A stretch of 64,000 nucleotides of DNA from Episyrphus balteatus (taxonomy: Eukaryota > Arthropoda > Insecta > Diptera > Syrphidae), in NCBI RefSeq assembly GCF_945859705.1, contig NC_079136.1, positions 112,550,028 through 112,614,027 of the forward strand. Direction: 5' to 3'. This document shows, piece by piece, positions 22,870-35,159 of this stretch; the first letter of the stretch is position 1, and every line of letters starts with the position of its first letter. The translations under genes and the position numbers were made by a program. Below the pieces are notes generated by a model. It had not been told where the DNA came from, did not search any database, and saw only the letters and a program-made list of their open reading frames with translations.

Positions 22870-24610
22870 GACAACCTATAATAAATTTTATATCATTATT
22901 ATTTTACCTTTTATGTGACGTATCAATCATATTTCTACCATGCCTACAAAAAAAGTAAGAATTTTTTTAAAGGCAACTATGTCGAAATTTGAAACTGAGA
23001 TTACGGTTCTTCCTACACTGGTAGCTGGTCATCGGCAACAGATCTCACCAGGTGTTTCGAGGTATTTTTCAATTTTTTCAATTTAAGATTGTGAACTAAT
23101 AGAACACACCGTTATGTGTGATATATCAAATAAAAGGTTATGTTATCAGCATGCGTATTAAAGTTAAATCAAATTTGTATGTGCACTAGATCAAAAGATA
23201 TAACGTGTGTAGAAAAAGAACATCTTTGTACCGTCATCTCAGAATTTTGAATATGAAATTAATTGAAATTTTGTACAATTATTTAATTACCTATCCACGG
23301 TACAAATTTCATTCATCTATCTATTAAAACAATAAAGTTATAAAAACTTGAATGTTCGTGTCGCGTTTTCGTTTCATCTCGTTTCAAATCACTACGATAC
23401 TAAAGAAGTTTTCACTTCAAAAAATTTCTTACGTTGTTTCAATTTTATTTTGAAGAAGTTTCATGTTAATTTTTTCAAAATTAAATCAACGTTGAACATT
23501 TTACATTTTACGTTGAGTTTTTTCCCTCAGTGTAGATTCACCCAGTCAATATTTATTTCAACTAAAATTTTCAAAAGCGCACTTCCGGTTTGATCAGGCA
23601 AGTGGAGATAACTTTTTTGAAAACAAAATTTTGAATGTAAACTCCAATTTTGTAGCTCAAACACTTTTAAAAATATTCCAGGTTTTGTTTAAAAAAATTA
23701 GCGAAGGAAAAAATTAAGTTTGGCGGAAAATTCAATAACTTAAAAACGATGAGAGCTTCAAATTTTAATAAGATTAATTTTTGTTCGATTCAGCCACAAA
23801 GTGCCCGCCAAACTAAGGGACGTGACTACATTGCTAAAATAGCATTTTAAGGCTGGAGTTAACTCAACAATTTCGTTGATGTTATTCTGGATTAACTGAA
23901 CTGACGAAGTCTTTTAGGGGCCAGTTATAGATATCATTGGTTTTAATCATTGAAACCAAACATCGGAATTTTTTTGACAGGTCGCTTATACTGCCCATAA
24001 TAGTAGGGGAGCCCAGGAAGGGATTTCGCGCGTTACTCGAGCGCGTCAGAAAATCATATGGGGAGAAAGCTTGTACTCAGTAATGTACTCTTACCAAATA
24101 AAAAAGTGGTGTTCTTTGTGGGCAGCCCGTCAGATTAGTAAAACAAAATCGATCCTCGGAAATACTCGAGCGCGTCAGATTAAGAAATGGTAGGTTAAGT
24201 ACATCCAGAAAAGTGTATATTTCAATAATCTGACAATTTGAGCGTGGCATAAGAAAATGGGAGAGGCACAAAGTTGTAAAAAAAAAACGTCACCTCGAAA
24301 TACTCGAGCGCGATAAATTTTTTTTTATTCTGAAGGGAATTTTATCAGGAACACGAAAAACATATAATCTGACGGTTTTTATGGGGCAATATGGCCAAAA
24401 TTATCGATAAAGCATGCACGTACAGTAAAAAAAAATACAATTTTTTGGTGAGTTTTTAACGTTTTGTCGAAATATCTTATTTTTTTTTGTCTAATTTACT
24501 TACACTTATTATGTGGATTGACTTAAAAAAATCTAAAGAACTCATTAAATTTGATAAAAAATAACGTGCCAAATGGAATAAGCCCTAAAAGACGTTTTAT
24601 ATTGAATTCA

Positions 24611-25464
24611 TTACACAGCCACACAAAAAAATATAAAAGTTCTGACCTGGGGTTGCGACCAGGTTTTTCTTATAGTTTTGGGGTCGCTGAAATCGAATCC
24701 AAAGTCCGTTTTTCTCCATCACGTCAGGTTTTCGAGATAACCTCAAAAAATGTCACGAAAACAAAATTTTTTTTTCTCTGATCTGGATGTGCGAATATGT
24801 TAATCATATAGTTTTTGGATCGCTGAATCCAGATTCGAAGTCAATTTTGCCCTATCACGTCAGGTTTCTGAGATATCCTCAAAAAATTTCAAAACCAAAA
24901 AAACAAAATTTCTTATCTGGAGTTGCGACTAGGTTTTTCATATAGTTTTTGGGTTGCTTAAACCGAATCCGAAGTCTATTTTGCCGTATCACGTCAGGTT
25001 TTTGAAATATATTCAAAAAATGTCTAAACTCAAAAAAAAGTTCTTATCTGACATTTTTTGAGGATATCTCAAAAACCTGAAGTAATATGGCAAAATAGAC
25101 TTCGGATTCGGTTTTAGCAACCCAAAAACTATATGAAAAATCTAGTCGCAACTCCAGATAAGAAATTTTGTTTTGTTGGTTTTGACATTTTTTTGAGGAT
25201 ATCTCAGAAACCTGACGCGATAGGGCAAAATTGACTTCGAATCTGGATTCAGCGATCCAAAAACTATATGATTAACATATTCGCACATCCAGATCAGAGA
25301 AAAAAAATTTTTGTTTTCGTGACATTTTTTGAGGTTATCTCGAAAACCTGACGTGATGGGGCAAAACGGACTTTGGATTCGGTTTCAGCGACCCCAAAAC
25401 TATATGAAAAACCTAATCGCAACCCCAGGTCAGAACTTTTATATTTTTTTGTGTGGCTGTGTTA
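24611..25464. mobile_element. near-perfect foldback element, CACAGCCACAC ends, TTA duplication
   Basis: TTA (24611-24613, 25462-25464) flanks an 848-bp inverted repeat whose arms of about 415 bp meet near 25040. Ends are CACAGCCACACAAAAAAATA and its complement. Each arm holds three diverged copies of a block reading like ATAGTTTT-GG-TCGCTGAA-CGAATC, then TCACGTCAGGTTTTCGAGAT. Together with the TTA target and CAC start, this groups it with the elements at 15288 and 40431. Confidence 0.85.
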
Positions 25465-25738
25465 TCGGAGAATTTCCAGACCGGTCCAATACTCAAATTT
25501 TTGTATCGAGGAATAACGTGACATTCTTAACTTTATAGCAAAAGCCCCATCTTCAGTAAATATAGAAGCTCTGATCGTCTGGTCATTACGTAATGTTCTT
25601 AGATTTGGGGTATTTTTTTCTTTCGTAAAAGACCAGACGAGCAAAACTTATGACTTTAGGTACTTTTACTTTTTAATAATATAATATCATACGAAAGAAA
25701 GATTATCAAGTAGGTATCACAACCATTTTTGCTTACAG

Positions 25739-25814
25739 AAACACGAGATATGACGACAAAGTTGAAGAAGTGGAAACCAACCTGGAAGACGAATCCAGTG
25801 ATGATGAATATTAA
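25739..25814 (+). pseudogene. candidate terminal exon with acidic C-terminus (transposase remnant?)
   Basis: A TTTTTGCTTACAG acceptor-like sequence ends at 25738. The following frame reads NTRYDDKVEEVETNLEDESS then DDEY and stops at 25812-25814. Acidic tails are common at transposase C-termini, and the exon lies just inside the right subterminal repeats of the AGTAGGGG element. A second coding-like stretch (about 25540-25610, APSSVNIEALIVWSLRNVLR) precedes it, but no splice links could be proven. The protein family is unidentified. Confidence 0.4.
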
Positions 25815-27088
25815 ATTATTGATTGACCTTTGTATATAATATGTACCTATATAATGTAAATTTTGTATTACATCCAGTAATAACCAGAAGAAACGAAAAA
25901 TATTGTTTTATTCAAAAACTGTCTCATTATTTTTTTTAAATTGTCAGATTATCATTTAGGGTGACTCTGACATCGAGCTGAGCCTACAGTACAAAAATCT
26001 GACGCGCTCGAGTAACTTAAGTTAACAATTTTTTTTTACATTTTCAAAGATGATTTATAAGTGTAGGCCACGTCCAAATCGTCAGTTATTCAAATTGAAC
26101 ACTATTTGGAGTTCACTGAACGTGCCCTCTCAAAATCTGACACGCTTGAATAACTTTTTTTTTTAAATTTTTTCTACCGCTTTTTTCAGCCACCCACCAC
26201 TGTCTAATTGTCAGATTAATATATATCACTTATCACAAAGAGAATGCGAGTATACTCTATTAATATCTGACGCGCTCGAGTTTTTCAATGTGACAGTTTT
26301 TTTTTACATTTTTTTAGAGTGTTTATAAGCTCTTTTCCCCACTTAAATGGAAAACTTCCATATACTTTTTTTCGTTTTTGAACCTAATCTTCGCAATCCA
26401 AAAGATCCCCATGACGCTCGAGTAACTGCAAATTTAGCATCTCGGGCTCCCCTACTATAATGGCATAATCTCGTAAAGGCCCTAACTACAAAATTTTCGA
26501 TTTTGATTTTTTTTTTCATATTTGGAGTTAGGGCATTGTCTCTGATTTATTCTCATTTATTTTTTAGCCTAGGTCTTCAAATGAGTCAGAGAATTCAAAA
26601 TGTACTTTTGATTTTTTCATTTTTATATGCAAATTGCGATATCAGATTTAGTGTTTCCCTCAGAAGTATGATAGAAGTATGATTTACGAGATTATGGGCA
26701 GTATAGCAATCAATGAAAATTTCTATAATTGAAAATTCTTATCATTGAAAGTTTTAGTTTTCTTGGTTGAAATCCAGCCGATAAATTTTATCTGACAGAA
26801 ATGTATCAGTGAAACTGTGTGAAATTGAAACACAAATTTGTTTTATTTTTTGATGTTATTAATTAGCTGTTCAGGGAAATGAATTTCCGTCCGTGAAAAA
26901 GAAAAAAACATTTTTTAGCAAAAAATAACTATTCAATTAAACTTTTTTTTTTTCTTAAAAAAATCCTGTGTGTGAATGGCAATCCATCAATATATAATTT
27001 GCATTTCTAATCAAAAGTCAACACAGTCAAATATCCATTCAAAAAATTTCCCGGATTGATTTCAATGATAGCTATAACTGGCTCCTTA

Positions 27089-29704
27089 CTCCCCGAGCTT
27101 ATTAAGTTATCGTTATCAATCTTTTATTTTTATTTAATCTTGTGAATTTTTAAAAGTAACTTTAATTTGACCGACAAATTTCAACAGGTGTTTATTTTTC
27201 CAAATAATATTTATCTGTGGTTTGGTTTACACAATTTGTTAGTGAATTTAGTTTGGTAAGATTCCATAAAATTTTGGCCAATACTTGAAACCTGTGTGTT
27301 ATTTTAGCAGAAAAAGGATTTTTTTGCAATTAAAAAGCGTTTTAAATTTGTGTTATTAATGCAGATTTTCTTGTGTCTTATAACTTGAGTAATATACTCC
27401 TAAATGATTGATTTAACTTTTAACATTGTTTACTCTAAAATGATTGATTTAACTTTGAAGAAATATTTTGTTTGAAATAACGCATTTCTACTTTTACAAA
27501 GTCTCGGTGTTCTGTTCTCAGAAACAACCGTAATGTTATTGCAATGTTATTGTAAATAAAAAATTTCTTCATTAAAAAAAAATCAATGCAAAATGTGTGC
27601 ATTAAAAACAAAAATATTTTTTTTTTTTTTTAATTTCAAATGCATTATTTTAATTAATATTTTTACAGCCCTGGTCATAGATCAGATATAAAAAATGGAC
27701 ATAAGAAGCGGAGGCATTAGCTTTGCAATGTGAACCAATGCAAATATGACGGACAAAGAAGAGGGGACTATTTATAATGAATTCTAATTCTACACCAAAC
27801 AGTTGGTGGCCATACAATTACGATCGACGGAAATCTGTACTAATTCTGTACTTTGAAAAAATAGGAACAAAAGGCAATTTATTTTGAAAAGATTTTATGA
27901 TAACGGTAGTGTAAAAAATTATGCCATTACCTACTCAATATTTATTTTTTGCCTTTTGCTGCAAAGAATGTTTTTATTCTTCCGAGAAGCATTTTAATAC
28001 ATTATTGAGTTTTTATTATAATTTTATTAGGTATTATCTTGCACCTCACCATTAATCTGTTAAATTTTAGTTATAACATACATAGTTTTCTGCAATGTTT
28101 CGTATAAGAACATCGTTATGTATGTGCGTTATTTGTGGATTTAATGCCTGGAGCTATACCAGGTGGTGAAGTAAGTAAAAATTGATTAAGAATTGATCTG
28201 ATAATTTCGAAATCTTCTTGCCTATAGCGCCCCTAAAATCTTCCGCCATCAAGAACCTCTATTTATTTTGTATACAAATCCGTTACTGTCCACAAACAAT
28301 GTTGTTGAGACAACTGAGACACATCTCTGTTTACGGTAAATCCGATAAATACCTTTTTACACTCAGCTAAACCGAAAGACCGGAATCACAGAATCATCCC
28401 TATCGTTCTTCCATACTCATCATCATCATCATCACCATCATCATCGACAACACACTAACTTCTCTCATTGAAATGTAAGGACCAAAGGAATGTGTTGTTT
28501 TTGTTTCTACTTAACGGTTGTTGTACATGGAGTGAGAATGAGGAACTTAAAGAACGCTGGGTTGCCTCCGTTAACAAGGATTCCTCATTTATCATTTCAT
28601 TAGAGAGCTGTTGTTTTAAGATTTTATTTTCAAACTTCTAGCTTCAATGGCAGCCTATTCAGGATATAAAAATGTTTTTTTTTTTTTTATTTAACGAAAG
28701 TAAACCCTTAACAATCGATCTTGATGGAAGAGCTTGGAACTTGACGCAAGTCTTGATGTGAATTTCTCGTTCGTTTAAAAAGTTCTTCTCATTTTATCAT
28801 GATTTCTTATTTTTATTTTTATTTCTATTTTTTTTTTTGTTTCTTGCTCAACCTGACATTCCTATAAGTAGCTAAGGACTCATCCGTTTTGTAGATATTC
28901 GACACCCGATGTAACCATTTGCTCGACTTCATCCCCTTTAAGGTTTTTTTTTAGTTGCATCCTTAAACAATTGGTGTGTTTTTTTTGTGTCTATTTTGTT
29001 ATATTTTTAGAAAAATGTGATTTGTCTTGATGAGGGGTAATTTAACACCCTTAGAATACCACAACAATTTTATTAGACAGAGCGCGTACTGGTGAGTGAC
29101 GTGAGGCATTACTTTAGTTTCATGGAACCATATCATTAGGGATGAGTGAGGTTTTGAGCGAGGGAGTGAGTACTCATATCTAATACTACAAGACTTAGGG
29201 GAATATCGGTTTTTTATTTGATTTTGTTGTCATTGTTTTGATGACAGATGGTTGTGTTCCACAATCTAGAGGGATCTTTTAAATATTTGTTGCAGGAATG
29301 TGTTTTTTTTTTATATATTTGTAGTTTGAGATTTGAGGTGAGTTATTTAGATGAGTGTCAAAGGGCAACAGCTAAGCAGTTTTGTACGTGAGCTGTGCTG
29401 ATGTCATGATGTGAATACAGCTGGGGATATAAGTGAGGAATAATATTTTTGAATCGAACATCATCAAAAGTATGGCAAAGGCGATGTTTTTTTTTTATTT
29501 TTAGAAAACAAATAAGAATACGTCGTTTTTGAAGTTTTAAAATGCTTATCTTGTCTGATGTTAAGAACGAAAAAGAAAATTTTAACACCTGTCGCAAGAA
29601 CTCGTTTAGAAATTTCCTTTAATTTTTTTTATATTTATATATATAAAAACCTAAAAATGTTTTTAGTTAAAACAATTTTAAAACACATTTAAAAGATTTT
29701 ATTA
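27089..29704. other. single-copy-like non-coding DNA
   Basis: No supportable gene. 28140-29360 has mixed composition and looks like unique intronic sequence. It includes an ATC-type microsatellite at 28418-28446. Confidence 0.4.
28418..28446. repeat. (CAT)n microsatellite
   Basis: CAT trinucleotide repeats with one CAC interruption. Confidence 0.85.
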
Positions 29705-29944
29705 AGTTCTAATAACTCGTAACCCAGCAAAAGGAGATTTTGGACTAATGATGCAATTATATTGTTGAAAAAATCCGGATGCAATAGAAAAGATCCTTTT
29801 TGCCTAACATCGATATTTTCAGAGCTTCGCTTAGTCAAAACCAGACCATTTGTATTGATTCTCATACATTTCATACTTGGTTTTTTGCCTCTCCTGAAAA
29901 ATAGACTTTTCTGGGTTACGATCACTTACGAGGTATTAGAACTA
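29705..29944. mobile_element. miniature inverted-repeat element, CTCGTAACCC family, copy 1
   Basis: AGTTCTAATAACTCGTAACC at the left faces the complement of AGTTCTAATACCTCGTAAGT at the right. The interior matches 62283-62480 over GATTTTGGAC, ACATCGATATTTTCAGAGCT and TGTATTGATTCTCATACATT. The 62-kb copy lacks about 30 bp present here. No coding capacity. Confidence 0.75.
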
Positions 29945-30065
29945 CAGCGACGATATACTTATCTATGAGAAAACCGGTTCTTCAAAAACGACTGTAACGA
30001 ATATGTTCTGTGGTAAATAAGATCCTACTTTTGAATTTTAAAAAAAATTAAAGGAAAAGGAAACG

Positions 30066-30189
30066 TTTCCCCAGCCCGGTACTTTCAATTGGCTATAACT
30101 CGGCTTTGGTTGTACAAAACTGTACAAAACTTGTACAAAACTTTGGCATACTTTTTTTTAAATTTTGCGATAGGTCCGGGCTGGGGAAA
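30066..30189. repeat. short inverted repeat with CCCAGCCCGG arms
   Basis: TTTCCCCAGCCCGG at 30066 faces CCGGGCTGGGGAAA ending at about 30189. Between them three direct copies of TTGTACAAAAC-like sequence occur (30107-30142). It may be a small TIR element; no TSD was found. Confidence 0.55.
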
Positions 30190-32600
30190 TGCACGTTTAC
30201 AAAAGTATAATTTGGTTTCTGTGAAAACAAATTTTTAATTTTGTTGACCAGTGTAATTTTAGCTGTTTGCGCTGAAATCTCAATATTGGTGTCATTTTTC
30301 ACCTTTTTTTCAAAAAATTGGTTTTTGAGGTGGTACTAACCTATCCAAACAATTAAGCGTGTATCCACTGAAAAGGCTAACTCATATGAAGCGTATGAAC
30401 AACAATACTCTAGCACTAACCTAGTTCAAAAACTTTGACAAAAAAAATGTATTCAAATAACCCACCTCTTAAAAATCAAAATTTGTTTTTTTTTTTGTCA
30501 CTGTACTTTTTACACTTTTTCTCAATTAACCACGATAATTCCAACAAATTACATCACTGATATTCGTTAGTCAAACTTTAGTTTAAAAAATGTGAAAGAA
30601 AAACTTTTTTTTCAATTTAACAACCTCTTAAAAATCAAAAATTTGTTTTTTCAGTGTGAAAATTATCCTTCCTACACATTTCATCAATTTATCGGCTATT
30701 CAAACAAATTCCTTCATTGTTTTGGTTTGCCCTTCTTAGTTCAAAAATTTTATTGCAAAAACTTATTTCAAAATACATACAAGCCTAAAATTTGTTTGTT
30801 TTACATTTTATTTCAATTAGTCAAGGTAAAGCTTCGTGAAGCCAAAACTGCGACCACAAAATATTTGACCCAAACTAGTCTAATTCGTTTGTCCACCTTC
30901 TGTCCAAAATGTTCAATTGTCTAGACTTCAAACAATTTTTTTCTACAATTTAATTTTTTTATAGGAAGTCTAAAAAATTAAAAATCGATGCAAGTTTCAT
31001 TTTTATGCGTAGACACATCTTCCAAGTTGAAAAAAACAAAAAAATTATTTTGGGTGTCGAAGTTACAGGGGTTAAAAAATGTTATAAGTTTGAAGAACAG
31101 AATAAATCCAGGATTTCAGGCTATTGATTATATCTTAACTAAGACGTTCACGAGTTTTGATTTCAGAAAACGTTGAATGGGTTATAAGAGAAGATAATAC
31201 CGCGGAGTGCTATTAAATGAGAGGGTGAAAAATTTGGTTTTTTCAATATATCTCGTAAACAAAGCATAATTTTGATAAATTCATTTTAAAACTTGTTGTA
31301 GAGAATCAAATTTAATATCCAAAGAATGTTTTTTAATAATTGAAAAAAAAAAAATCCATTGCAAAACATTCCAAAAAAAAAAAAAATAAAAAAAAACATT
31401 TTTTGAGTTTTTTTTTGCTTTTTTTAACGGTTTTTTTCGGTCTGAGATAGTCATATGCATTGCTCTAAATAAGAACAGAAGATTAAATTTCCTTCAAAAT
31501 GCTCGGCTCTAAAAGATTTTTCATTGAAAATTAACCGAAGAATGACCATTCCGAACCTATCTTTATTTTCCCATTTTTTGTTCTAATCAAGTAAAAAATA
31601 GACCACAACAAAAATTTTTGTTTTACTATGTATAACACTTTTTTGTTTCGATTACTTAAATTCTATCAATAGTTAATCGATTGATATCATTAAAACTTTT
31701 GTTTTCAATAAATTATATGTTTATTTCATTCAAAATTGGGCTTTCGGTTAAATTTCAAACCGTAAGTTGTAAGAACGGAATAAGTCCAACGTTTTTAAAC
31801 CGTTATACCTGTCTACCAGATACCGATAGAAATAAATTTTTTACCTCATTCGACTCAAAACCACATAATCTTTATTTTATCTGAAGGTCAAACATCTGAA
31901 AACAGTAAAATATAGAAGCTATTGAGTTTTTTGCGTTTGCCCAGCTCAAGTTCCTGATACATTCCCAAAATCTCCTCCCTTTAACAAATATTAAAAAAAC
32001 AGTTTTTTTTATAGCAACTTTCATACAAAATATCAAACGGCAATCGTTTGTCCACCTAAAGAAATTGACACAAAAGAAAAAATCATCGTTTGTCCACAAA
32101 ACATTTTGGAAATATTCAAAATACAAAATTTGCACTGAACAATGCCAAAGTCCTCAAAATTCGCAACAAAAAGTTACGTATACACCTCAGTGACTTTCTT
32201 AGTTTCATCTAATTTAGTCACTGACTGAATAGTAAAACCATTTCAATTTTTGTTTGACATTTACTGAAAATTTTACGGTTAAATAGTAAAAATTTTGAGT
32301 GTGGGGCACATGGTGTATGCGTAACTTTTGTTGATAATTTTGAGGACTTTAGAAATGTTCATTGCAACTTTTGTGTTTTGAATATTTCTTAAACTTAAAC
32401 AAAACAATGATTTGCGGGGATATCTTTGGCTAACGTTGGATAAACGAACCACAGTGCAAAACCAATAATTTTTACACTGAATACCCAAAAATTATTTTTT
32501 GTGATTTTTTAGTTGAAATCCGTTATAATTTTAGAACTAAGGGTGGGCTAACGAAAAAAAAGTTGGGCAATCCTGGACTAACGTTCCTGTTATCAACTTC
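30190..32600. other. repeat-rich non-coding stretch
   Basis: It contains a direct near-duplication of the ACCTCTTAAAAATCAAAA block (30464 and 30623), a GGTTATAA...GCTATTAAATGAGA segment at 31180-31260 related to 56760-56830, and three TCGTTTGTCCAC motifs (30888, 32045, 32087). An inverted repeat (arms about 32103-32190 and 32310-32398, ACGTATACACC against GGTGTATGCG) shares the terminal motif seen at 12173, 40296 and 41303. No gene supported. Confidence 0.5.
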
Positions 32601-35159
32601 ACATAGCCACCATTTCTTTGTTCAATTTGTTAATAAAGGTCTTTTTAAATTAAGTTGAGTTTACATTATACCTTTCGCCAGTCCCTAAAAATAGATGCTA
32701 TGCCAAAACAATATGTTTTCTTTAATGGTATTAGTTTTTATTTTTAACACAACTTAATACATTATATTGAATTAAAAATACCAATTAGCCTTTCATTTAC
32801 AAAGAAAGACAACACAATCTCTTGCATCTAATTTTGTAATATTTAAAAATTCATCACATTACAGAGTAAAAAAAGGTTAAACACTCAACCCTTATAAAAT
32901 ATCAACTTTTGCACTTGCTCTCTCTCGCTAACGCATCACCTTTTCAGTATCATTGAAGTCATAGCTCATCCCATTTCAGTAATTAAAATTAAAAATTTAA
33001 AATAATTCTTAAAACGGAATTATACAACGGAATATCGAAGTAAGGATAGGTACGTACAACACCGCATAACGTCGGCAAACCTTCCAAGTTTGGGGGGGCT
33101 ATTTCCACCCTTTTTTTTTTTTGTTGCCGTTTCTTGATGTTTTTGTTATAAGGAAGAAGGCGCCAACACCAAATCCAGCAATTTAAACAAAACCGTTTCA
33201 CTTCTCTTATTTACCTTCGTCGTGCTTCGGTTACACCGTTAATGAAATAACACTCACAAATTACTGTTAATGAAGTAACAAATCCACCACACATACACCT
33301 CTAACGAGTTTTACATCAGCGATAGCTGGTTTGGTATGGTGTGACAACAACAAAGTGGAGCGCCTCTCCAGCTCTCACTTTGCATACTTGAAACCCTTCT
33401 TGATTTTTATAAGTTAATTTGTTTTCAACCCTCAATTCCAACAACAACAAAAAAGTAAAGTTAGGGGTTATTTTTGTATGCTTATTTTTGTTTGTTGTGT
33501 GTTGCCTTGTTGTTGAGTAAAAGCAGAAGGAAAAGAAACCCTCGCGAATGCATTTTAGAAAAAGTGAAAAACTCTGTTGTACCAATACTTTTTTCCCACC
33601 CTCACAAGTCGAAGCTTGAATGGCACCGCAGGATGTCCACCCCCTGACACACCTTTTTTCGTCTCTTCCAGCGATGAGGAATGACGCTATATTCCACATG
33701 ATGGTAACGGTACACAGTCCTTAGTTAAGGGAGCACAACATTTGTGTTTTATTACAAGCGTTGCATTAAAAAATCATTGCATCCTCTCTATTTTTTTGCT
33801 TTGGCAAATTGTCTTACCTTGCAGAATTCGCGTTCGACAGAGGACGCTCAGCTCGGAGATGAAAAATAGAAAGTTAAGTGGCGCCCCCTTTTTTTTAATA
33901 ATTCATACGAGGTTTGAATTATGAGCGAAGGGATATTGGATGGTGGGCAAATGAAAGGGCCACGACTCAATAAAAAAAAAACATCTTTCTGTCACAGTTT
34001 TATTTTTTCCATTTATGAACCTCCTGGCAGGACATGACTTCCCCGAAGGGAAATCCTTTTTGTTAAACGCGCGCCTTGGCTGCCTTGATTTGGAAAATAT
34101 AATGAGTCTACTATTATTTGTTGGCCGCCACCAAATTATATCCTTGACGAGGGCAAAGGGATGAAGGACAAATAAGGAGAGACGCGAAAATTTTATGAAT
34201 TGTGTTGTATTATGTGGCAATTTCATTGACTTTGGGTATTGTTTTGTGGTGATGGTGGTTGCTTTGGCAAAAAAGGGCTATTAAGGACGAATACACAAGG
34301 TCGTGTATAGTCATTATTTTATTTTATTTTTGTTTTTGTATAAAAAATATATTTACTTTATGTTGTGTAGCAGTTAGCTTGCTGATGATAAAAAAAAGGG
34401 TTGAGTGGGTTTTCTAAAATTTATGAACAAAATTTTGACATTCATTTGTGTAAAAATTATCGCCTGGAAGGGTAAATTTTAACGGAAAAGATATGGTGTA
34501 AGAGAAAGGGTATAGAAGGTTCTTGAACTGTATACCATCAATATGAAAGTCTGAGGGTTGATATGTGTAATTTGAAACTTAGTTATATTTAAATGAAGGT
34601 ACAAAATGTTTACATACACGCATTAATGTAATAAATTTGAATATAAATTGGATTTTTATTTTTCACAGTGAATAATTATTTTTTCTTCTATTTTGGGTTG
34701 GTACTTTTCAGTTTTTCATTTTAAGGGTGATCTCTTTTTGGAAATCCGTAGATAGCTCTTCAAGAAGAGGTTAATGTCAAATGGTAATTAACTTGTAAAG
34801 GTAAATAGTTTTTTTTTTTATTTGAAAATTTTAATATTTATGATAAAAAAGATTTTGAGGGTTAAAAAAGAAGGTTAAAAATGAAGTTGAAAAGTGCACA
34901 GAATTATCTTTAACTTAAAGAAGGTTAAAGAAAACAAAAATTTGTTCATTAAATACCGCACAAAGGACTCAAATTCAAATAAAAAGAAGACCTATGCCTA
35001 AAGAACTCTACACAATTTTACTGAATAAATAAGAGGGCAGTTAAAAAAAAGTGGGTGAGGTACCAGAAGGTAGTGTTCTAATCCATGATTTAGTAACTAC
35101 GTTTGCTAACAACAAAGCACCTTGACAAGTTGATGGGTATCAATTTGATGTCCCTTTTT
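32601..35159. other. single-copy-like non-coding DNA
   Basis: 33000-34270 has mixed composition typical of unique intronic or regulatory sequence. Open frames on the minus strand there (for example 33316-33699) lack family resemblance. No gene supported. Confidence 0.4.

Larger units (their letters stand above)
21710..23534. mobile_element. TA-flanked element with CACTGAGGGAAAAAA ends
   Basis: TA dinucleotides at 21710-21711 and 23533-23534 flank termini CACTGAGGGAAAAAA and its complement TTTTTTCCCTCAGTG. The inner 60-80 bp of both ends are also related (TTAAAATCAACG / ACGTTGAACATTTTA). A compact 220-bp relative with the same ends lies at 41352-41571 and a single end at 63313. TA targets suit Tc1/mariner-type non-autonomous elements. 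This copy has grown by carrying a tRNA-like segment (21922-21993) and a GTCCGTCTGTG-family repeat (about 22193-22869). Confidence 0.8.
21357..23814. mobile_element. outer TIR element (TTTGGCGGRCAC), split by a nested insertion
   Basis: ACTTTGGCGGACAC at 21357 faces GTGCCCGCCAAACT ending at 23814. The arms continue inward: GTTTTTGAGTTATTGAATTT at about 21440 matches the complement of 23725-23745. A 1.8-kb TA-flanked element (21712-23532) sits between the arms. Without it, the host element would be about 0.6 kb and non-coding. No clear TSD was found. Confidence 0.55.
23997..26461. mobile_element. AGTAGGGGAGCCC element with CTCGAGCGCGTCAGA subterminal repeats
   Basis: Ends AGTAGGGGAGCCC (24002) and GGGCTCCCCTACT (ending 26456) are flanked by ATAAT on both sides (23997-24001, 26457-26461). 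Reading the ends one base wider gives a 3-bp TAA duplication instead. A 15-bp motif CTCGAGCGCGTCAGA recurs near the left end at 24036, 24165 and (partly) 24303. Its reverse complement recurs near the right end at 25998, 26136, 26266 and 26412, spaced 129-146 bp. Such ordered subterminal repeats are typical transposase-binding arrays. A terminal exon remnant (25739-25814) suggests descent from an autonomous element. It hosts another element at 24614-25461. Confidence 0.8.
23914..27088. mobile_element. Harbinger-like TIR element carrying nested insertions
   Basis: TTA at 23914-23916 and 27086-27088 flank GGGGCCAGTTATAG (23917) and its mirror CTATAACTGGCTCC (ending 27085). Inside, TATACTGCCCATAAT at 23987 faces ATTATGGGCAGTATA at 26691, so the host element has long imperfect arms. 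GG-start TIRs with a TWA target are the mark of PIF/Harbinger elements. Removing the insertion at 24002-26456 leaves about 710 bp without coding capacity. Confidence 0.75.

Noticed and set aside
33316..33699. 127-codon open frame on the minus strand in single-copy-like DNA
   Set aside because: Low-complexity composition, no domain and no flanking splice signals strong enough to support an exon.
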